Of a DNA stretch of 64,000 nt, positions 14,431-28,193 are shown one piece after another. A model generated the notes under the pieces. The model saw nothing but the letters and a program-made list of their open reading frames with translations. It searched no databases and had not been told where the DNA came from. Source of the DNA: Lineus longissimus. Its lineage: Eukaryota; Nemertea; Pilidiophora; Heteronemertea; Lineidae. A program made the position numbers and the translations under genes. Position 1 is the first letter of the stretch. Every line of letters starts with the position of its first letter. Location of the stretch: contig NC_088316.1 of the NCBI RefSeq assembly GCF_910592395.1, positions 18,290,001-18,354,000 on the forward strand. The letters are read 5' to 3'.

Positions 14431-17400
14431 GGTGTGTGATCAATTGGCTTTCTTCCCAATTCCCTTGGTCGAGGGGCGTCAATAGGCTCCCTGGGGTGTC
14501 AGATTACCAGTTTTCATCCCAAATCTGCATGAAGAACACAACAACTGGGGGCCAGTAGCTCCCCTGCCACTGCTAAACACAGCCCTAATGCACTGCCAAA
14601 TAAAAGGGGGCCCAGAAGCCCCACTATTCTTTTAAGATTCTTCTAGCCAATACAACAGAAACAAGTTGGCCTCCAGCCTGGCATTCAAGAAGGTTTTTTA
14701 TTTGAATTCATAACAATTTTTGCGATGATATCTTGTTGCTGCAGGCAAACAGACTGAATGAATATTCTTTTTGTGCAGAAATTGGCAAGATGTTGTTGTC
14801 AAGTCTGATTAGGCTTCAGTCATAACAAGGAAGCTGGAGTTCAAGAAAGGCGACAACATATTTAACTCTTTAGGTTCTTTGGAGGATTGGAGGCAATTCA
14901 AGAAAATTTGAGAAATTTATTGGTACCTTAAGAAGGTTCTGATTGGTGATTTCGAATGAATGTTTATGTTCAGCTTTTGGCAATTATGGACTTTTGTGAA
15001 AAGCGTTTCAGTATTCACAGTCTCTGTTTGAACAAAAACTAATTCTGACCTATAAGGAGGGCTCGTATTTAGGTTTAACATGGGACGGATCTTCTGGGTG
15101 CTGCTGATGTCAAGGTTCAGGATGACCCTTATCTAAGGGAGCTTTGGGATGAGCAGACGATTGAGCCAAGAGCCAAGATTCTGCTGAAATCAGGAATCGG
15201 GACAGGGGCTTTTTTATAACTGAATGCACCAGACAGGTGCTTCCTTTCCCCTTTCTCTTCCTCATAAGGATAAGGTAAGTTGACCCCCACACACTCATAT
15301 GTAACCCATATGCCTCAGTCAGTGAGGGAATGGCACCAACACAACAGAATAATGAATGACTGAATTGCCAATTTTCCAACATGATATATTATGCATAAAC
15401 ATTAGAGATCAGCACACTTTGACGACAAGATTTATGTCAACGGCGAATATTTGTATTCTCGATCACCACTCCATGCTTATGACTGGGGGATCAATGCCAA
15501 TCACTGGTTATTAATAATGCAGTGTTTCATCAGGAAGGAGCTTTGTCCGAAACGACTTGGGGACAGAATGGCCATGGTCAAGTCAGGAAATGGTGACCAC
15601 ACCATTACAGCTAGCATCCCGTGATCGTGTGACACGTACCACAATGGTGCAACAGTTGCCCAGTCCTGCTATCACTGCCATAACTGCTCGATGATTGCTG
15701 TGATCAGTATGGAGGCCATGGTAATCACATCACATGATGACAAGAGGTACTATCATCAACCGAAGACATCTTCTGATGCATAATGGCCGACTCCTTTGAA
15801 GTAATATAAAGCGCCAAGCCAGAACAAGACAGTCGGACAACATGTGTCTCACCAACCCATTGCTTATCCACATTAAACATGATGACTGGCACCAAACGAC
15901 CAGATGCGCAAAATTTTGTGTGATTTAGATTAGAGAGAGTCTCAGATCAATGAAACCAGTGTATGCCAGCTCATGTCATCCATCATGACACTCTCCAGCC
16001 TACATACCCACAGGAACCACAAAGTTAAACCAGTAAGCCTCTTGGGTGTAAATATTGGGCATCCTACTCTAACAAACGTCATATTTTAAATCGATTACTA
16101 ATAAATGAGTTATAGAATCATGATTTATTATCTAAATACATAACCAACCCATTAGACACATTAAAGGTGATGTTGTGGTCATTTTTTGGAAATGCGTATC
16201 TGTTAAATAATCAATTTCTACCATTTGCATATGGTTTTGATGAGAATGCTGACACATTGGCTTTTTGATACTTATTTATCGATCAAGACGCAGATTAACC
16301 AGCAGAAGAAATAAACACTCAAATCACGAACGTACTGGTCATTGGTCCGTCCGACTTATCGACGAGGAGTGCTTGCTGTTGCCACACCCAAGTCAAGTGG
16401 TCACGAGTGTTGTTAGCCTCGATGTAATTTACGGCTGGCTGGGTAACAAGAGAGGACAGTGCCGTTACAGTAGCACGTCAATATGCTCACATTCAAGCAA
16501 GTGGAAAGATAACAATTAAATGGACAATGGAGTGAACATTTTCCGGTGTGAACAGGAATCTATTGGTTTTTTAAATGTCAAAGCTGAAATCTGTCTGCAT
16601 ATTCAGTTCCACTTGATATACTGGTAGTAAGAATACGTTAAGCTATCAACTGATGGGTAAACAACGTTGGAAAACAGGCCAGTTTTCACTTGCTTAAGGG
16701 CTATGAATGACTATGGTCGGAGGCCAGTTGTTAGCCTGTGGAATGTTCTTGGCAAATAGTCCTAGGCTGCTCTGTGGAACTTGTAGCAAACCCTGTCGCT
16801 GACTATGTTTAGTATTAATGACTTTGGCATTATCCATTTGAAATAACAACATCTGATCTTCCTTCTCCTTTGTGTAAATGTGGACGAAATACGCATAAAG
16901 ATGTATTGAAAGACTAGACAGGCATATAAAAAAAGCAAGCTTCAATTTTAACCTATTCTAATTTCCAGTCACTCGCAGATGGAAGGGAGAGCCAGCTAGC
17001 TTCTTGTAACCAGATGCCAGGAACAAATCAGAAGACTGGGGACACTGTGGTATTGCATAGACTCACTCTACTGGTGAGCCAGTAAGCAGCATCTCCGAGG
17101 CCATCAAGAGATAAACGCATGCAGTGTTAGAGATTAAAGATGCAGCACTGTCTCTTCGTGAGATATAATGGCAATTAAAGATAATTTAGGAGCCGTCTGA
17201 TTACTCTCTGTCCCAACTCATCTCAGCCGCTATCTGCCGAGCTTTCCTAAGTGTAAATAAAGATATCACGTGTAATAAAAGATCTTTTTATGCCAACCAG
17301 GATTTAACCCTTAACTAAGCCAACCAACCAATGAAGAATCTGTCCCTGATGATTAGTCTAGAATTCTTATCAACACAGTATCTATATCAAGAGGACGAGG

Positions 17401-17632
17401 CAAAAGTCCCTCACATTGGTCACGATTTTCTCAAATCACCATGGAAAATCATGTATCATTCTAATAAAAGGCTGCAGACGGAAGCCTTAGGAATCCCTTG
17501 GGCCTCATATCATGAATATATGACTTTGTTATGGTCGAGGCTCTCTGTAGAATTAATTGTAACATCACCCTGTGGTGCAACCAATACCGAACAACATTGG
17601 TCAAATCAGCAGTGGTGAGGAAGATTGAATAT

Positions 17633-17812
17633 ACACTAGACCCTCCCTTAGTGGACACCTCTCTATTAAGGACAACCTCTCTATTAGGACACTAGTTTTG
17701 GACCCAAATTGGTTGTTACCATTCAATTTGACCTCTCCAATCAGGACACCTCTCTATTAAGGACAGCATTTGTCAGACCCGAGAGTGTCCTTACTAGAGA
17801 GGTTCTACTGTA
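17633..17812 (+). mobile_element. MITE copy, GGAACCTCYC family, about 180 bp
   Basis: A short element with imperfect terminal inverted repeats: the left end reads GACCCTCCCTTAGTGG and the right end reads AGAGAGGTTCTACTG. The subterminal motif CACCTCTCTATTAAGGACA occurs in both halves in opposite or repeated orientation. Related copies lie at 18561, 33973, 36834 and 57531. The right end abuts TA, as expected for Tc1/mariner-type non-autonomous elements, but I cannot show a clean TA duplication. No transposase is encoded. Confidence 0.75.
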
Positions 17813-18560
17813 CTAGTATATTCACTCTTTAGTATGGTATTGTAATGGTGTCATCAGATTGTGCTACAGAGGAATCTATTGGTGGTGATTCTGCAACCAA
17901 AAGGGTTATACCTTCAAGACTCAAACATTAAACTGATCACATCAAGCATCATCCTAGCAAAGTTGTAAATAACCCGCTTTTGAAACTCAGAACATGAAAT
18001 TGTATCATCTTTGATCTAGCGAAAATTGACAATTTTCCTGTTTGGATATCACGATGTCAAAGGCGCTTGCATATTAAAGACTGTTATCTTTGAGTGCACG
18101 AATTAGTGTCGCTCTACATCTGCTTTTATTCCTGCTTCCTGTCTCAGTGAAGATCTGGAAATATCAAAGCCACGATTTTATAGAGATGTAGGGACAGGTA
18201 AAGGCAGATCAGGTGATTGTCCTCAGATTTATGTAAAGATTTATATTGACAGATTAGCTCATATTCCTCAGATTTGTGCAGGGACAGGGAAAGACAGATT
18301 ATGTGATCTGTCCTCAGATTTGTCTAAGGATGGGAAAGTATCCACAACAGCGGAATGTGTAAAACTATTGACAAAACAAGTTAGCCAACAATAAAACCAG
18401 TACAAATCAGAAGTATGGCATCAAATTAATATTTCCGACTTATCCCATAACTTTAAAATATGACAATTGATTTATTCATATTTTGTTGGCCAACCTGATT
18501 GGATTCTGTAGTGAAACACCAAGTAAATATTAAAACGGCACGTTTATTGAGTTTTTGGTA

Positions 18561-18735
18561 TAAAGTAGAACCTCTCTATTAAGGACACCCTTGGGACCGA
18601 CAAGTGCTGTCCTGAGAGATGTCCTGATTAGAGAGGTCAAATTGAATGGAAACAACCAATCGGGACCAAACCTAGTGTCCTTAATTGAGAGGTTGTCCTT
18701 CATAGAGAGGTGTCCGCTATGGGAGGTTCCACTGT
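18561..18735 (-). mobile_element. MITE copy, GGAACCTCYC family
   Basis: The left end AAGTAGAACCTCTCTATTAA and the right end GGGAGGTTCCACTGTA form imperfect terminal inverted repeats. The internal sequence matches the copy at 17633-17812 in reverse orientation, including the conserved GACCTCTCTAATCAGGACA-like block. The two copies are only 0.75 kb apart in opposite orientation. Confidence 0.75.
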
Positions 18736-21700
18736 ATTTGTAATGGCATCCCGATATATGGCCCATGTGAGAAAACCAATACACCTGTAGCTGTGCCAAT
18801 AAGCCTATAATCAACACACTTGGACTGAATCCTTCACTGACAATATCAATAGGCCTGAAAGATAAGGCCAGGGAAAAAAGTATTGTTTCTTGTCCCCACC
18901 AAGTTACAAGAATCCAATCTCAATCTCAGAATGTTGCAACAGCATCTTCCTGACAACTACAACAGAGACACATGCAAGAGACATGAAATTGGCAAAAAAA
19001 ACAAAGCCATTAATTGTACCACAACCCATTTTGTATGGTAGGCCTATTCATTGTCATTGAAATGTATTCAATCTCACTATGTGAACTACATCGATTTTCT
19101 ACTTCCATTTGTTGAAAAACAACCATTAGTTTGACACTATTAAACCATTGTTCAATCCCATTTAATTTATCATCACATTATGTTGGAAAAATGAAAAATA
19201 CATGTTTTCCCATAACGGTTTTGTCGCTTTCATTGTCTAATATGATACCAACATATGAATTTTTTATTGTTCACTGAATGCTAAAACCAGTTACAAGATG
19301 TATTGATGAACTAGCTTTTAGTACCGGCCGCCGCGTCCCCGCCGCGGCTTTTCTTAAGACCATGCACCCTATTCATTTTACATTCAAACTATACTGGCTA
19401 TTCTTACGACGATCTTTTTCACCTTAAAGCCTTCATCCTAACCCTAACGCTTACCCCGTCCCCAACCTAACCCTTACCCAAGCCCTTCCCTTACACTAGT
19501 CTCATCTCCCTTATCAGTTTAATTTCTGAAATCGCATAAATCCTAAGTTACGACTACACTGTTTAAGTCCCGTTATCCCATGTGTAGGATAGATAGATTT
19601 TAGTCAAGAGTTTGAAATAACCTGAAGCAGCTTGTATCCACATACTCACCAGTTATTCCCGTGATAAGAAAAAAGAAATCGAACCCCGACTTGCTTCAGA
19701 AATGTTCATCATCATATCGTCAACCCTCTGCTTTAGAGGGTCGGGAAAGGGTCCATCATCAGAATTTAGGAAATAGGAACACACACGAAGCGAAATGTTT
19801 CGGATTTAACTTTTATCACAGCGTTTCAAACAAGAATCCTACGCTAAACGAATCATAAAAGTATGTCTAGTCAATTTCAACTCCTCAAAAACAAGAAACT
19901 GATCTGCCAAGCTGTCCACACATAAAACAACCAATGTATCCACAGAAAATAAATCAAAAAAGATATGCAGAAATTCAGGGTAAATACTCTGGTCCAGATA
20001 AAAGTAACGTGTCTCTGTTTTCAAGTATTCCTCCGAGATAAATCAATTAAAACGAATAACGAATGTTTCTAAAGTATTCCCAAAGAAGATGTCCTCAGAT
20101 CAGATTCAAATCAACTACCTCTATCTATCGATCCAAAGAAAAACAGATCACAGTTCTTAATAGGACTATCCTTCCTTTGTTAGCTTGTCATTCTAACAGA
20201 TCTGGCATATCCGATAAAACATTATTATCCATTGTGACAAACTCTTTAGTGTGTCCTCCGTGTCATGTCCTAGCTTATTATGACACTTGCAATCCGAGTG
20301 CACACAGGCTACATGCGGCATGTAACAGGTTCCTGGATACACCTAGCAACCACAAGATTGACAGAGAGTGTCACATCACATGAATGGCTCCGATAGCGCC
20401 GGTGACACGGACATCTGGCAAGATGTGAACAGAGATAATAGGCGGCACCACCAGAATGGAAGAAATTTCCGCAAGATTGAGGCTGCAACAAGTATATAGA
20501 CACTATCAGCACGACTGACAGCTAATTGTTCCAGCATCTGTTAGGATTTAGAGTGCAAGGTTTTTTTTGGTTCTTCCGACTCAAAATCTTGAGGTCTGTG
20601 AAGTTAACTTCCAGTTCCCAGTTCCCAGTTACTTATTCGCGCCCATTTTGCAAGTTATCATTAGACTAAGTATTTCCCAATTCCCAATTCAAATTTATTT
20701 CAAATATCAACCCTCCAAAGTCCGTTAACACCATCGATTGGTTTTAACCCATTGTTACTACACCTCTCGATTCAAAATGCTAGCTTTTCTAGCTTTTCTA
20801 GCTTGCTAGCACAAGTCTCCTGAGCCTATACCCAGAGGTCAAACTCACATCCGCTTTTTGAAAAACAATCGTTTCAGGTGACTCCCAGTTTCCATGGCAA
20901 CCAATCCGTAGTCCATGAGCTATACGTAGATGTACACAACAATGATACAATTATGGCCACTTTGAATTTACAAAAAAAGCCAACATATATTGTTACAAAC
21001 GCTTTTGTGAGGGGAATTATATAACATCATATTAGTTATATTGTGTCATAGTCCAATATGAGCTGTGAGTATCAATTAGGTCAATCATCATTAGTCATTG
21101 CCAATAGCAACAAATTAACCCTCCAGCTTCAAGTCCGTCGTTTGTTTTTTATTAATGGGGGAAGCGAATGATCATTTTTTGGATGCCGAGATTGCCAGAA
21201 AATTACTATCGAAATTCGAAATAGAGGACAAATCAGGATCAAAGCGAAGTCAAATGTAGTTTCACATTATATTTTCTCCTCAACGTGCGAGGAATTCCAG
21301 CCACCGGCAAATGAACTGAAACTATTTTCTCTTATTTGCTCAGAAAACTGATCACAGAACGATGATGCTTCCGATACAGACCTGACTGAAAGGAATGCCT
21401 GGTTCGCAGAAGAAAAAGATGGCAGAAATTAGTTGCAGTTAAGCTAGAATCTGTATTGATTTTGAGATAGCAGGGAAAAAGAAGTCACAAAGTTACACAT
21501 ATGCTGTCGTTGAAACCTAGAATAAAGTCAATTCTCAGAACTCTCTCTTTAAAGGACAAGACATGAGAGAGTGTATACGTAGTCTCCCTTAAATACCAGA
21601 GGATTATACTCAACAGATGAGTATTCCCCTCCAGACATATCCGAAAGAAGGTTTTTTTCATGCAGATTAGCCCTCTTTGAGACAAAAAGTGGTTTTCTGA

Positions 21701-23665
21701 CTCCCAGAGATCCTACTGCCCCTAAAAGGTTTTAACCTTTAAGAATACGGCCCTGAACTTCTGACCTCAGAAAATATTCACGAAGAGGAATTCAATAATG
21801 TTTGATTTGTAAACCAAGCAATAAATACAAGGTCTTGTTTACCAAGTACTTTATCTCACTTTGGTATAACTTCTCATTAATATTTACAGTAAAGACGAGA
21901 GACTGGAGGGGTACTTCGCCGTGTAAATGTAAACACAATCTAACATGAACCGTGAACACGAATCAAACTCTTATATAGCGTGACGCCACGCTTTATTTGG
22001 CACTCCTGCAGAATTTTCAACGCCACACTTCCCCTGGCAGTTCTCCAGGACTTGCAAGGCATGCGTAGTAGAGGGGAATCAAAGAAATGATATACCACCA
22101 GACATATGATAAGTGGGCTCCTTCTGTAAAAAGTAAACCCCCACATATCAAACCTGGATTGTTAAGGTTAAAGGTTGCACTCACATCAATTCGTCAACAA
22201 CAACTGTCACTATCACACTTCTCATATTGCGAATCTAGATTAAAGACATCATTTGAACAGTCGATTTCAGGAACGTAGAATAGGCTTTAAAATCACTGAG
22301 AGGATTTGAAATAGACACTTTCATCTTTCCTCAATCATTGATGTGTGGCTGTTTGTATCAGGATTCAACTGAAACTGCTCTTCATGGATCAGGACAGGGC
22401 ATTTTTATAACAAAAAAACAACAACTAAACTCAAGACACAGTCCATTAAAAGTTTTCATACAAACCAAGTACCGGATTGAACTATATCGTATATCAACCC
22501 AAGGTATCGAAAAAAGTAGACAAAGTTCTTGCTATATCAGTTTTGTATAGATTTTTGCGAGACGTCTTAACTTGATACCTCACAGCAGAGAAATGAAATT
22601 ATCTCGTATAGGTTTAGCAAATCTTCTTACGCTTTGAAGTCTGACAACCTCGAAAGACGAGCAAAATTGGCTTTACCTATGTCATCAGGTCATTGACAGG
22701 AAGTGCAAAAACGAGGAAGCTGGTGGTATGGGTAACAGATAAGGTCACCATGACCTAGACTGTACAAGATTTAAGCCTGAGAATTCACTTTGCTTCGTGC
22801 CAATTTTGAGAAAAAAGTCGAGCACACTTGGATTCCACTCTGGAGTCAGGCCAGTGAAATAAAGTGCGGTTAAAGAATCCAGGCTATAATGGGTAATATG
22901 ATTGATTAGGGTAAGAAGTAGCTAAGGATGTTGTGATGAAAAATTGACGAAACTGCTAACTGAAGAAAGTTCCTTCATGTCATCATCACCCATGATCAAA
23001 CCAGCAATTCTTCCAAACCTAATTTAATAAAGCTTCTTAACATCATCTCCCATGACTTAACAGTGCTACATCTTGCCTCCAGCAGAACAGTTCGAGCAGA
23101 ACTATCATGGCGAGGCACATTCCTGACCAGTTGTGAAAATATCCCATGTTTATAGAAAACAATCCTGGCATGTTCGGCAAGGGAGTTTTATATCACACTG
23201 ACATAGGAAGTCCTGCCAAGATGATCAAAGCTCAAATCACGAAATATCTTCCTCAGCATTCCTGACATTGCTGATGGAGAAACAATCTCATGTTATCACA
23301 CATCAGGTACAAACATTGGTTCGAAAGGTGGGAGAAAACAACCAGACGATCGACAGGCTGTATTGATAATGGATTCCAAATAAATGAAGAGAGATGCTCT
23401 GCCATTAATCAACAATCAGTTTCATCACTACAAGTAAGGAATTCAAAGTTGCTCACTTCCTTGAATGGGAAACCAATCAGGCTGAATCAAAGCAGCAGTT
23501 GCAACAGCACCACTGTGGCTGGAAAAGGCTTTGACTTGATTGGCAACGAAGGACTTTCGGATATTATCAAGAAGTATGTTATCCACCCTTTCCGAGGCCC
23601 TTCCCCCATGAAATGCCAGTCTGGGCATATTCAATAGACCATATCTCGCATGTGTAAGGTCTTAC

Positions 23666-25290
23666 TGCGTCTGGTGTAAGGTTGGAGCTGGTGATCTTGA
23701 CGAAACACTGCCCAAATTTGATGACAATAGCGAGTATTTCACATTTCACAGTATTCAGATGGTGCAATAGTGATAGCTCACCAGGTGCAATTATTCCCAA
23801 GATAGTGTTCCTCAGTTGGAGTAAAGGAAGCAATTCATGTGATATACTAGACTTTTTACATAAATCTGGCATACAGAAGTTCTACTCCATGCTCAACTAC
23901 ACACACGACATCGTCTACTGAATGCTAAAAAAAGGCCTGGGAACAAACTGACGATATTCAATGCCATATCCCATTTCCGTTTTGACAGACAAAATTAGAG
24001 GCATAATTGAGCAAAGAAGTTGTTGTGAGTCGTTTAGTCAGGCCAAGGCTTGTTTACAATCATTATCTAAAAGACTTACCCACAAGTCAAAAAGATCCAA
24101 CATCAGATCACAAAGGCAGAAGCTAGCATATCCACTTGTAAGGTAAGAGCATGTACACATAAATCTATTCAATCAAATCCAATAGGCACAATCAACAATA
24201 AAATGATATCTATCCTCGAGTCCTATTTAACTGACTAAACATTTCCATCCAAATGAAACAGAGCAACTGTCACAATAAATCCAACCGATTCCTCCTTTGA
24301 ATGACAACAAAATACCTTATCACTTCAATGTCGGCAAAACATCGCTGGTGAAACTCTTCTTCCTTCCTCAACTTTCTCAACACAAGAAGCATAACCCCTA
24401 TCCTGCAACCTGTGCTTTGTAAGTTTGATCTAGGTTGATTTCTCGAAGGTTTGATCTAATATCACATAAAAACAATCATTAGAATCTGCTTCCTGACTCA
24501 CTTAATAGCCTGTACCTGTGAGACCAATAGGCATATCTAAGGGCCTATCCTCCTGTATAAAATGCTCTCGTTTGATCTTGTTTCAGGCTATCCTTATGCT
24601 GATCAGCTGTTAATGAAGATGGAACTGAGGTCTTGTCTCCCAAGAGCGTCAGCAAATGAGAGACCAGCAGCCCTGTAGATGTCTCCTCTTTCTGAAAGGA
24701 GGATACCTATGCACAACGTGCCTTAAGAGTCTACTTTCCATGACTGGGGCTAAATGGATGGCAATCCCTCGGCAAATGGCAGGCAGGTTTTCTGTATAAT
24801 TCCTTTTTTCCTGAAGACCAAGAAAAATAGAAACTCTGGCTGTTTTCTGGTGAAGAATGCTTAGCTCAGCTTTTTTTATGTGTGGCTCTACCATCTGAAG
24901 AACACCCAAGAAGACCTTAAACCATCTCCACATTGAACGAAGGAACGGTATCTTTTAAAATGCTTTTGAAGCAGTTAACAATCCTAAATGAACTAAGATG
25001 TCTGGAAGCCTGATAATTATGATCCTTCTTATTTACTTTCGAGTGCTAAATCAGAGTCAAGATCAGATGTGATTAATTTTCTCCCAGCCTTGTTGGTTAT
25101 TGCAGAAACCAAGAAAGAAGTCGTGGAAATGAAAAGAAATAGACCCCGCAAAGGCATAAATTTAAACAATTGGGTAACTTTGAATACCTGGCAGATGTTT
25201 TGCATCACATCAATTCTTTCTGCGGGGTGTTCAAAGTTTCTCATCTCTTGGTTTCCCAACTTAAGAATATAAGACGAGTATATTGCTCTA
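23666..25290 (-). CDS. Candidate exons of an unrecognised gene
   Basis: Four minus-strand segments can be spliced with matching phases. The first ends at 25188 (start unclear, no earlier than about 25290, ending NICQ before a GTATTC donor). The others are 24894-24707 (TTCTTCAG acceptor, starts MVEPHIKKAEL, phase 2 end), 24134-24080 (phase 2 entry, GTAAG donor) and 23881-23666 (weak acceptor, GTAAGA donor). The joined peptide is leucine-rich and helical-looking, for example LPLLQLRNTILGIIAP, as in HEAT-type proteins, but I recognise no family. An open frame continues to about 23443 but its splice phase does not fit cleanly. It may be a real gene or chance. Transcript evidence would decide. Confidence 0.3.
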
Positions 25291-25319
25291 TCCTTCCAAG
25301 GTGAGTCTTGGTTCAATCA

Positions 25320-27130
25320 GAAACCTAGCGACCCTGTCATGTTTTATCAAGCAGATCGCTTATCCTCTCATTTCTCCTCTTAAAGAGACTGTACCACGAT
25401 GCAGACAACATAGCCACTGCCATCAATGAAATGCTATGTAACGCTACAGAATGTTCGATGCCGGTTGTATAAGCATGGTTGATGGTGTGATTGAGATTGT
25501 CTGATACAATACATCTTGAAAATGCTAATGGTAAGGCTATTCATATGATAGAAGTAGTGTTGGTTACTGTCTGGAGTCCTTGAAATGATTGCGAACATAT
25601 TCTTGCCGAAGGCTTTTACTTGGCCATTCAACCACACCCCCAAACTTTTGAGATGATTTTGTGACAGGTTTCCTTTAAGATTATCAAACATCAATAGCCC
25701 CATCTTTCCTGACACATTAGATCCGGCAATGGACACTTTCAAGGAATGACCGCGTCACTTCGCATCGGCGGAGATTTCCGAAAGCGGTCTGATACCTGAC
25801 AGGATGTCAGATGGAGGATGATGGGCCTCTTAGTATTACGATTCGATGTCAACCGCAATGAATCAAGGAGAACCGAGTCAATGTATAAAACTATGATTAA
25901 CGATTTTGAAGCATCCTCGGGTGGAAATCAGAAGAAATAACATTTTCCTCAGGCCTTTCAGTTTTACATGAACACCTTTATACTTTGTAATATTTAGCCT
26001 ATTTTAGGGATTTTTTGGGCTTCAGGTATTCAGCCTAATTTGGGGAGTTTTACAAATGGCAAACTGTTGAATTCATCCGCCAGAAGAAAATAATAATTTG
26101 GAGTTTCATGCCATTAGGTTATTGGACTTAGCAGCAGAATTCGGCATTTTGAGGTCCAGAAAATGTTTCCCCCAACAAATAGTATTAGGGGCTAGTCATC
26201 ATATTGATTAATCAAGATGTTTGATTTCTGTTTTCAATGAAGCTACCGGCATGCCATCATCTATTGACTTCTTCAAGACTACTATAGGTAGTGGCCTCTG
26301 CTTCTGATTGAGCGAACTGAAGGCAAACAGTGCCGTTTTCTATGTCACAACCAGGCGTTCGCACCATCAAGTTACTGTCACGTGGCCGATAGCCGGATAG
26401 TAACTGACATGATGTAATTATGCGAGTATTCTATCTGGACCACTCTGGTAACATCGATTTAGAAAGTCATTTTAGTGTCACAACATTAGAGTCATTTAAA
26501 AGCAACTATCCATCAGATGTAATTGAATCATGATATTGATAATGATGCAGGATAAAAAATGATGGCTTATAGTCTTTCACAGTCTACATGATGGGACGTT
26601 GGGAGAAGGTCCGAAAAGTTACTCTAGTATCACCGATCTCAGACAAGTTTTTGTTTTATTCCATTTTTTCACTGTAATATCTAGAATTTCATCAACTACT
26701 TTAAATTTCATCCCACCCCTTTTATTCCAAATCCAGCATTCTCACATGGAACCTATGCCAGTTTAAACCAGCCTTGCATGTCAACATCTGAACTCTTAGC
26801 ACGGCTGCAATTTTCTTCAATCTCTCTCAACATCCTGGCATTTGTAATCCAAACGTCTGGCACTCTATGATGCGGTTTCACATATTTGCTGACTGGGTGT
26901 GGCTACGGAAATACAACAAGATTTATGAGACGTTAAAAACACGGTTACTGGGTGTGGTAGGCGCGTAAACATGGTGAACGCAACATTTTATGAGGCGAGT
27001 AACAATGGGCGCTTCGATGAAATATGGTTTGGTAAGAAGATTTCTAATGCTAATTGGGAATGGTGACGTCATTGAGGAAGATCATTATTGTGACTTATCA
27101 CAATGAAATGGGTAATAAGATGCATTTGGT
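25320..27130. other. Non-coding stretch
   Basis: No gene is supported. A 100-residue minus-strand open frame at 25434-25742 lacks recognisable motifs and good splice context. I see no tRNA, large repeat or promoter motif that I would defend. Confidence 0.4.
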
Positions 27131-27480
27131 ACGATTCCAAGAGAATCGACTCGAATCTCAATTCAAATCTGCCAATGCTGACATGATTGGCGCCAAAAAC
27201 TATTTCTTTTGACCCTGTTGACCTAGCTTCTAAGAGCATTTATAAGAAAGCTATTCAAACATTGAAATCAACTGCGAGCATTATCTATAATATCACCGAG
27301 CTATATAAATACGATATATTGAGAAAAACCTGCAGAAATATTGAATTATACGATTATCTGGAACTATTTGTACCCAATTACTGTTCCGCCAGCGTGTCCT
27401 CGTCACAATCATTGCGCCTAGCCTAAAGGCCAGTAAGGGCTCGCCTTCAGAGTGCAGAAAATCTCCGGTCTAATAGTAAA

Positions 27481-27556
27481 GCCCTGGTGGCTCAGCGATC
27501 AGAGCGTTGCGCTATTGATTCGGTCGGTGGTCACGAGTTCGAACCCCGGCGAATCG
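27481..27556 (+). mobile_element. tRNA-like core (SINE head), copy 1
   Basis: An internal pol III promoter is visible: the box A-like GGCTCAGCGATCAGAGCG and the box B-like GAGTTCGAACCCC, followed immediately by a run of T that could terminate pol III. D-arm pairing GCTC/GAGC is retained, but the acceptor, anticodon and T stems do not pair well. This is therefore a tRNA-derived element, not a functional tRNA. Confidence 0.75.
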
Positions 27557-28118
27557 ATTTTTTTCGTTTTTTTTAAAGTTTTCTTTCCATTTTTCATCCA
27601 TGAGCGTTTATCAGGCGCGGATTCGAATTAGATTCGAACCCTGGCGAATCTATTTTTTCGTTTTTAAAAAAAGGTTTCTTTCCATTTTTCATCCATGAAC
27701 GTTTATCAGGCGCGGATCCAAGGGGGTGCACCAGATACACGCCCCCTAATTGATATAGAATCTTTGAAATTGACCATTACCTTTTGGAACACTCCTGTCC
27801 AGGAATTTTGATGAGAAATGCAGTGCACGCTCCCTCTTCTGCCAGTTCCTGGATGCCAGCCCTCTTAAACCAAGTGATGAGTATTTAGGTTGTTTCAACA
27901 TGACGAGCAGGCGGATCAATTCAAATTACATATCATCTTCCTCCAAGGTCACCTAAATCCCACACCCAAATTGTCCCTTCAAATCACGTACAATCGGGAT
28001 CGTATTTAGAAAGCTCAGTGCACGTGATTTGATGGGACGATCTAATTCGAATCTGCGCGTTTAAACGCTCTCATGGATGAAAAATGGAGAAAAAAAACTT
28101 TAAAAAAACGGAAAAATA

Positions 28119-28193
28119 GATTCGCCGGGGTTCGAACTAGTGACCACAGACCGAATCAATATCGCAACGCTCTAACCGCTGAGCCACCAGGGC
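28119..28193 (-). mobile_element. tRNA-like core (SINE head), copy 2
   Basis: Same tRNA-like unit as at 27481, read on the minus strand: GGTGGCTCAGCGGTTAGAGC gives a better box A than copy 1, and box B reads TTCGAACCCCGGCG. It sits in the central A module of the foldback complex. Confidence 0.75.

Larger units (their letters stand above)
12246..23441. other. Non-coding stretch upstream of the TRPC exon
   Basis: I can support no gene in this interval. It probably contains TRPC 5' UTR exon(s), promoter and intergenic DNA. Recognisable contents are a dispersed repeat at 14350-14430 (inverted relative to one at 35386-35463), two MITE copies at 17633 and 18561, a short telomere-like CCTAACCC-rich patch near 19435-19485 and a short tandem run of CTAGCTTTT units near 20778-20815. 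Open frames on both strands are short and lack family motifs. Confidence 0.45.

Noticed and set aside
19435-19485. Telomere-like CCTAACCC tract
   Set aside because: Only a few imperfect units. It is too short and degenerate to indicate a telomere or a fusion point.
27481-27556. Functional tRNA gene
   Set aside because: Box A and box B are present but the acceptor and anticodon stems do not pair, and the unit recurs inside a repeat.
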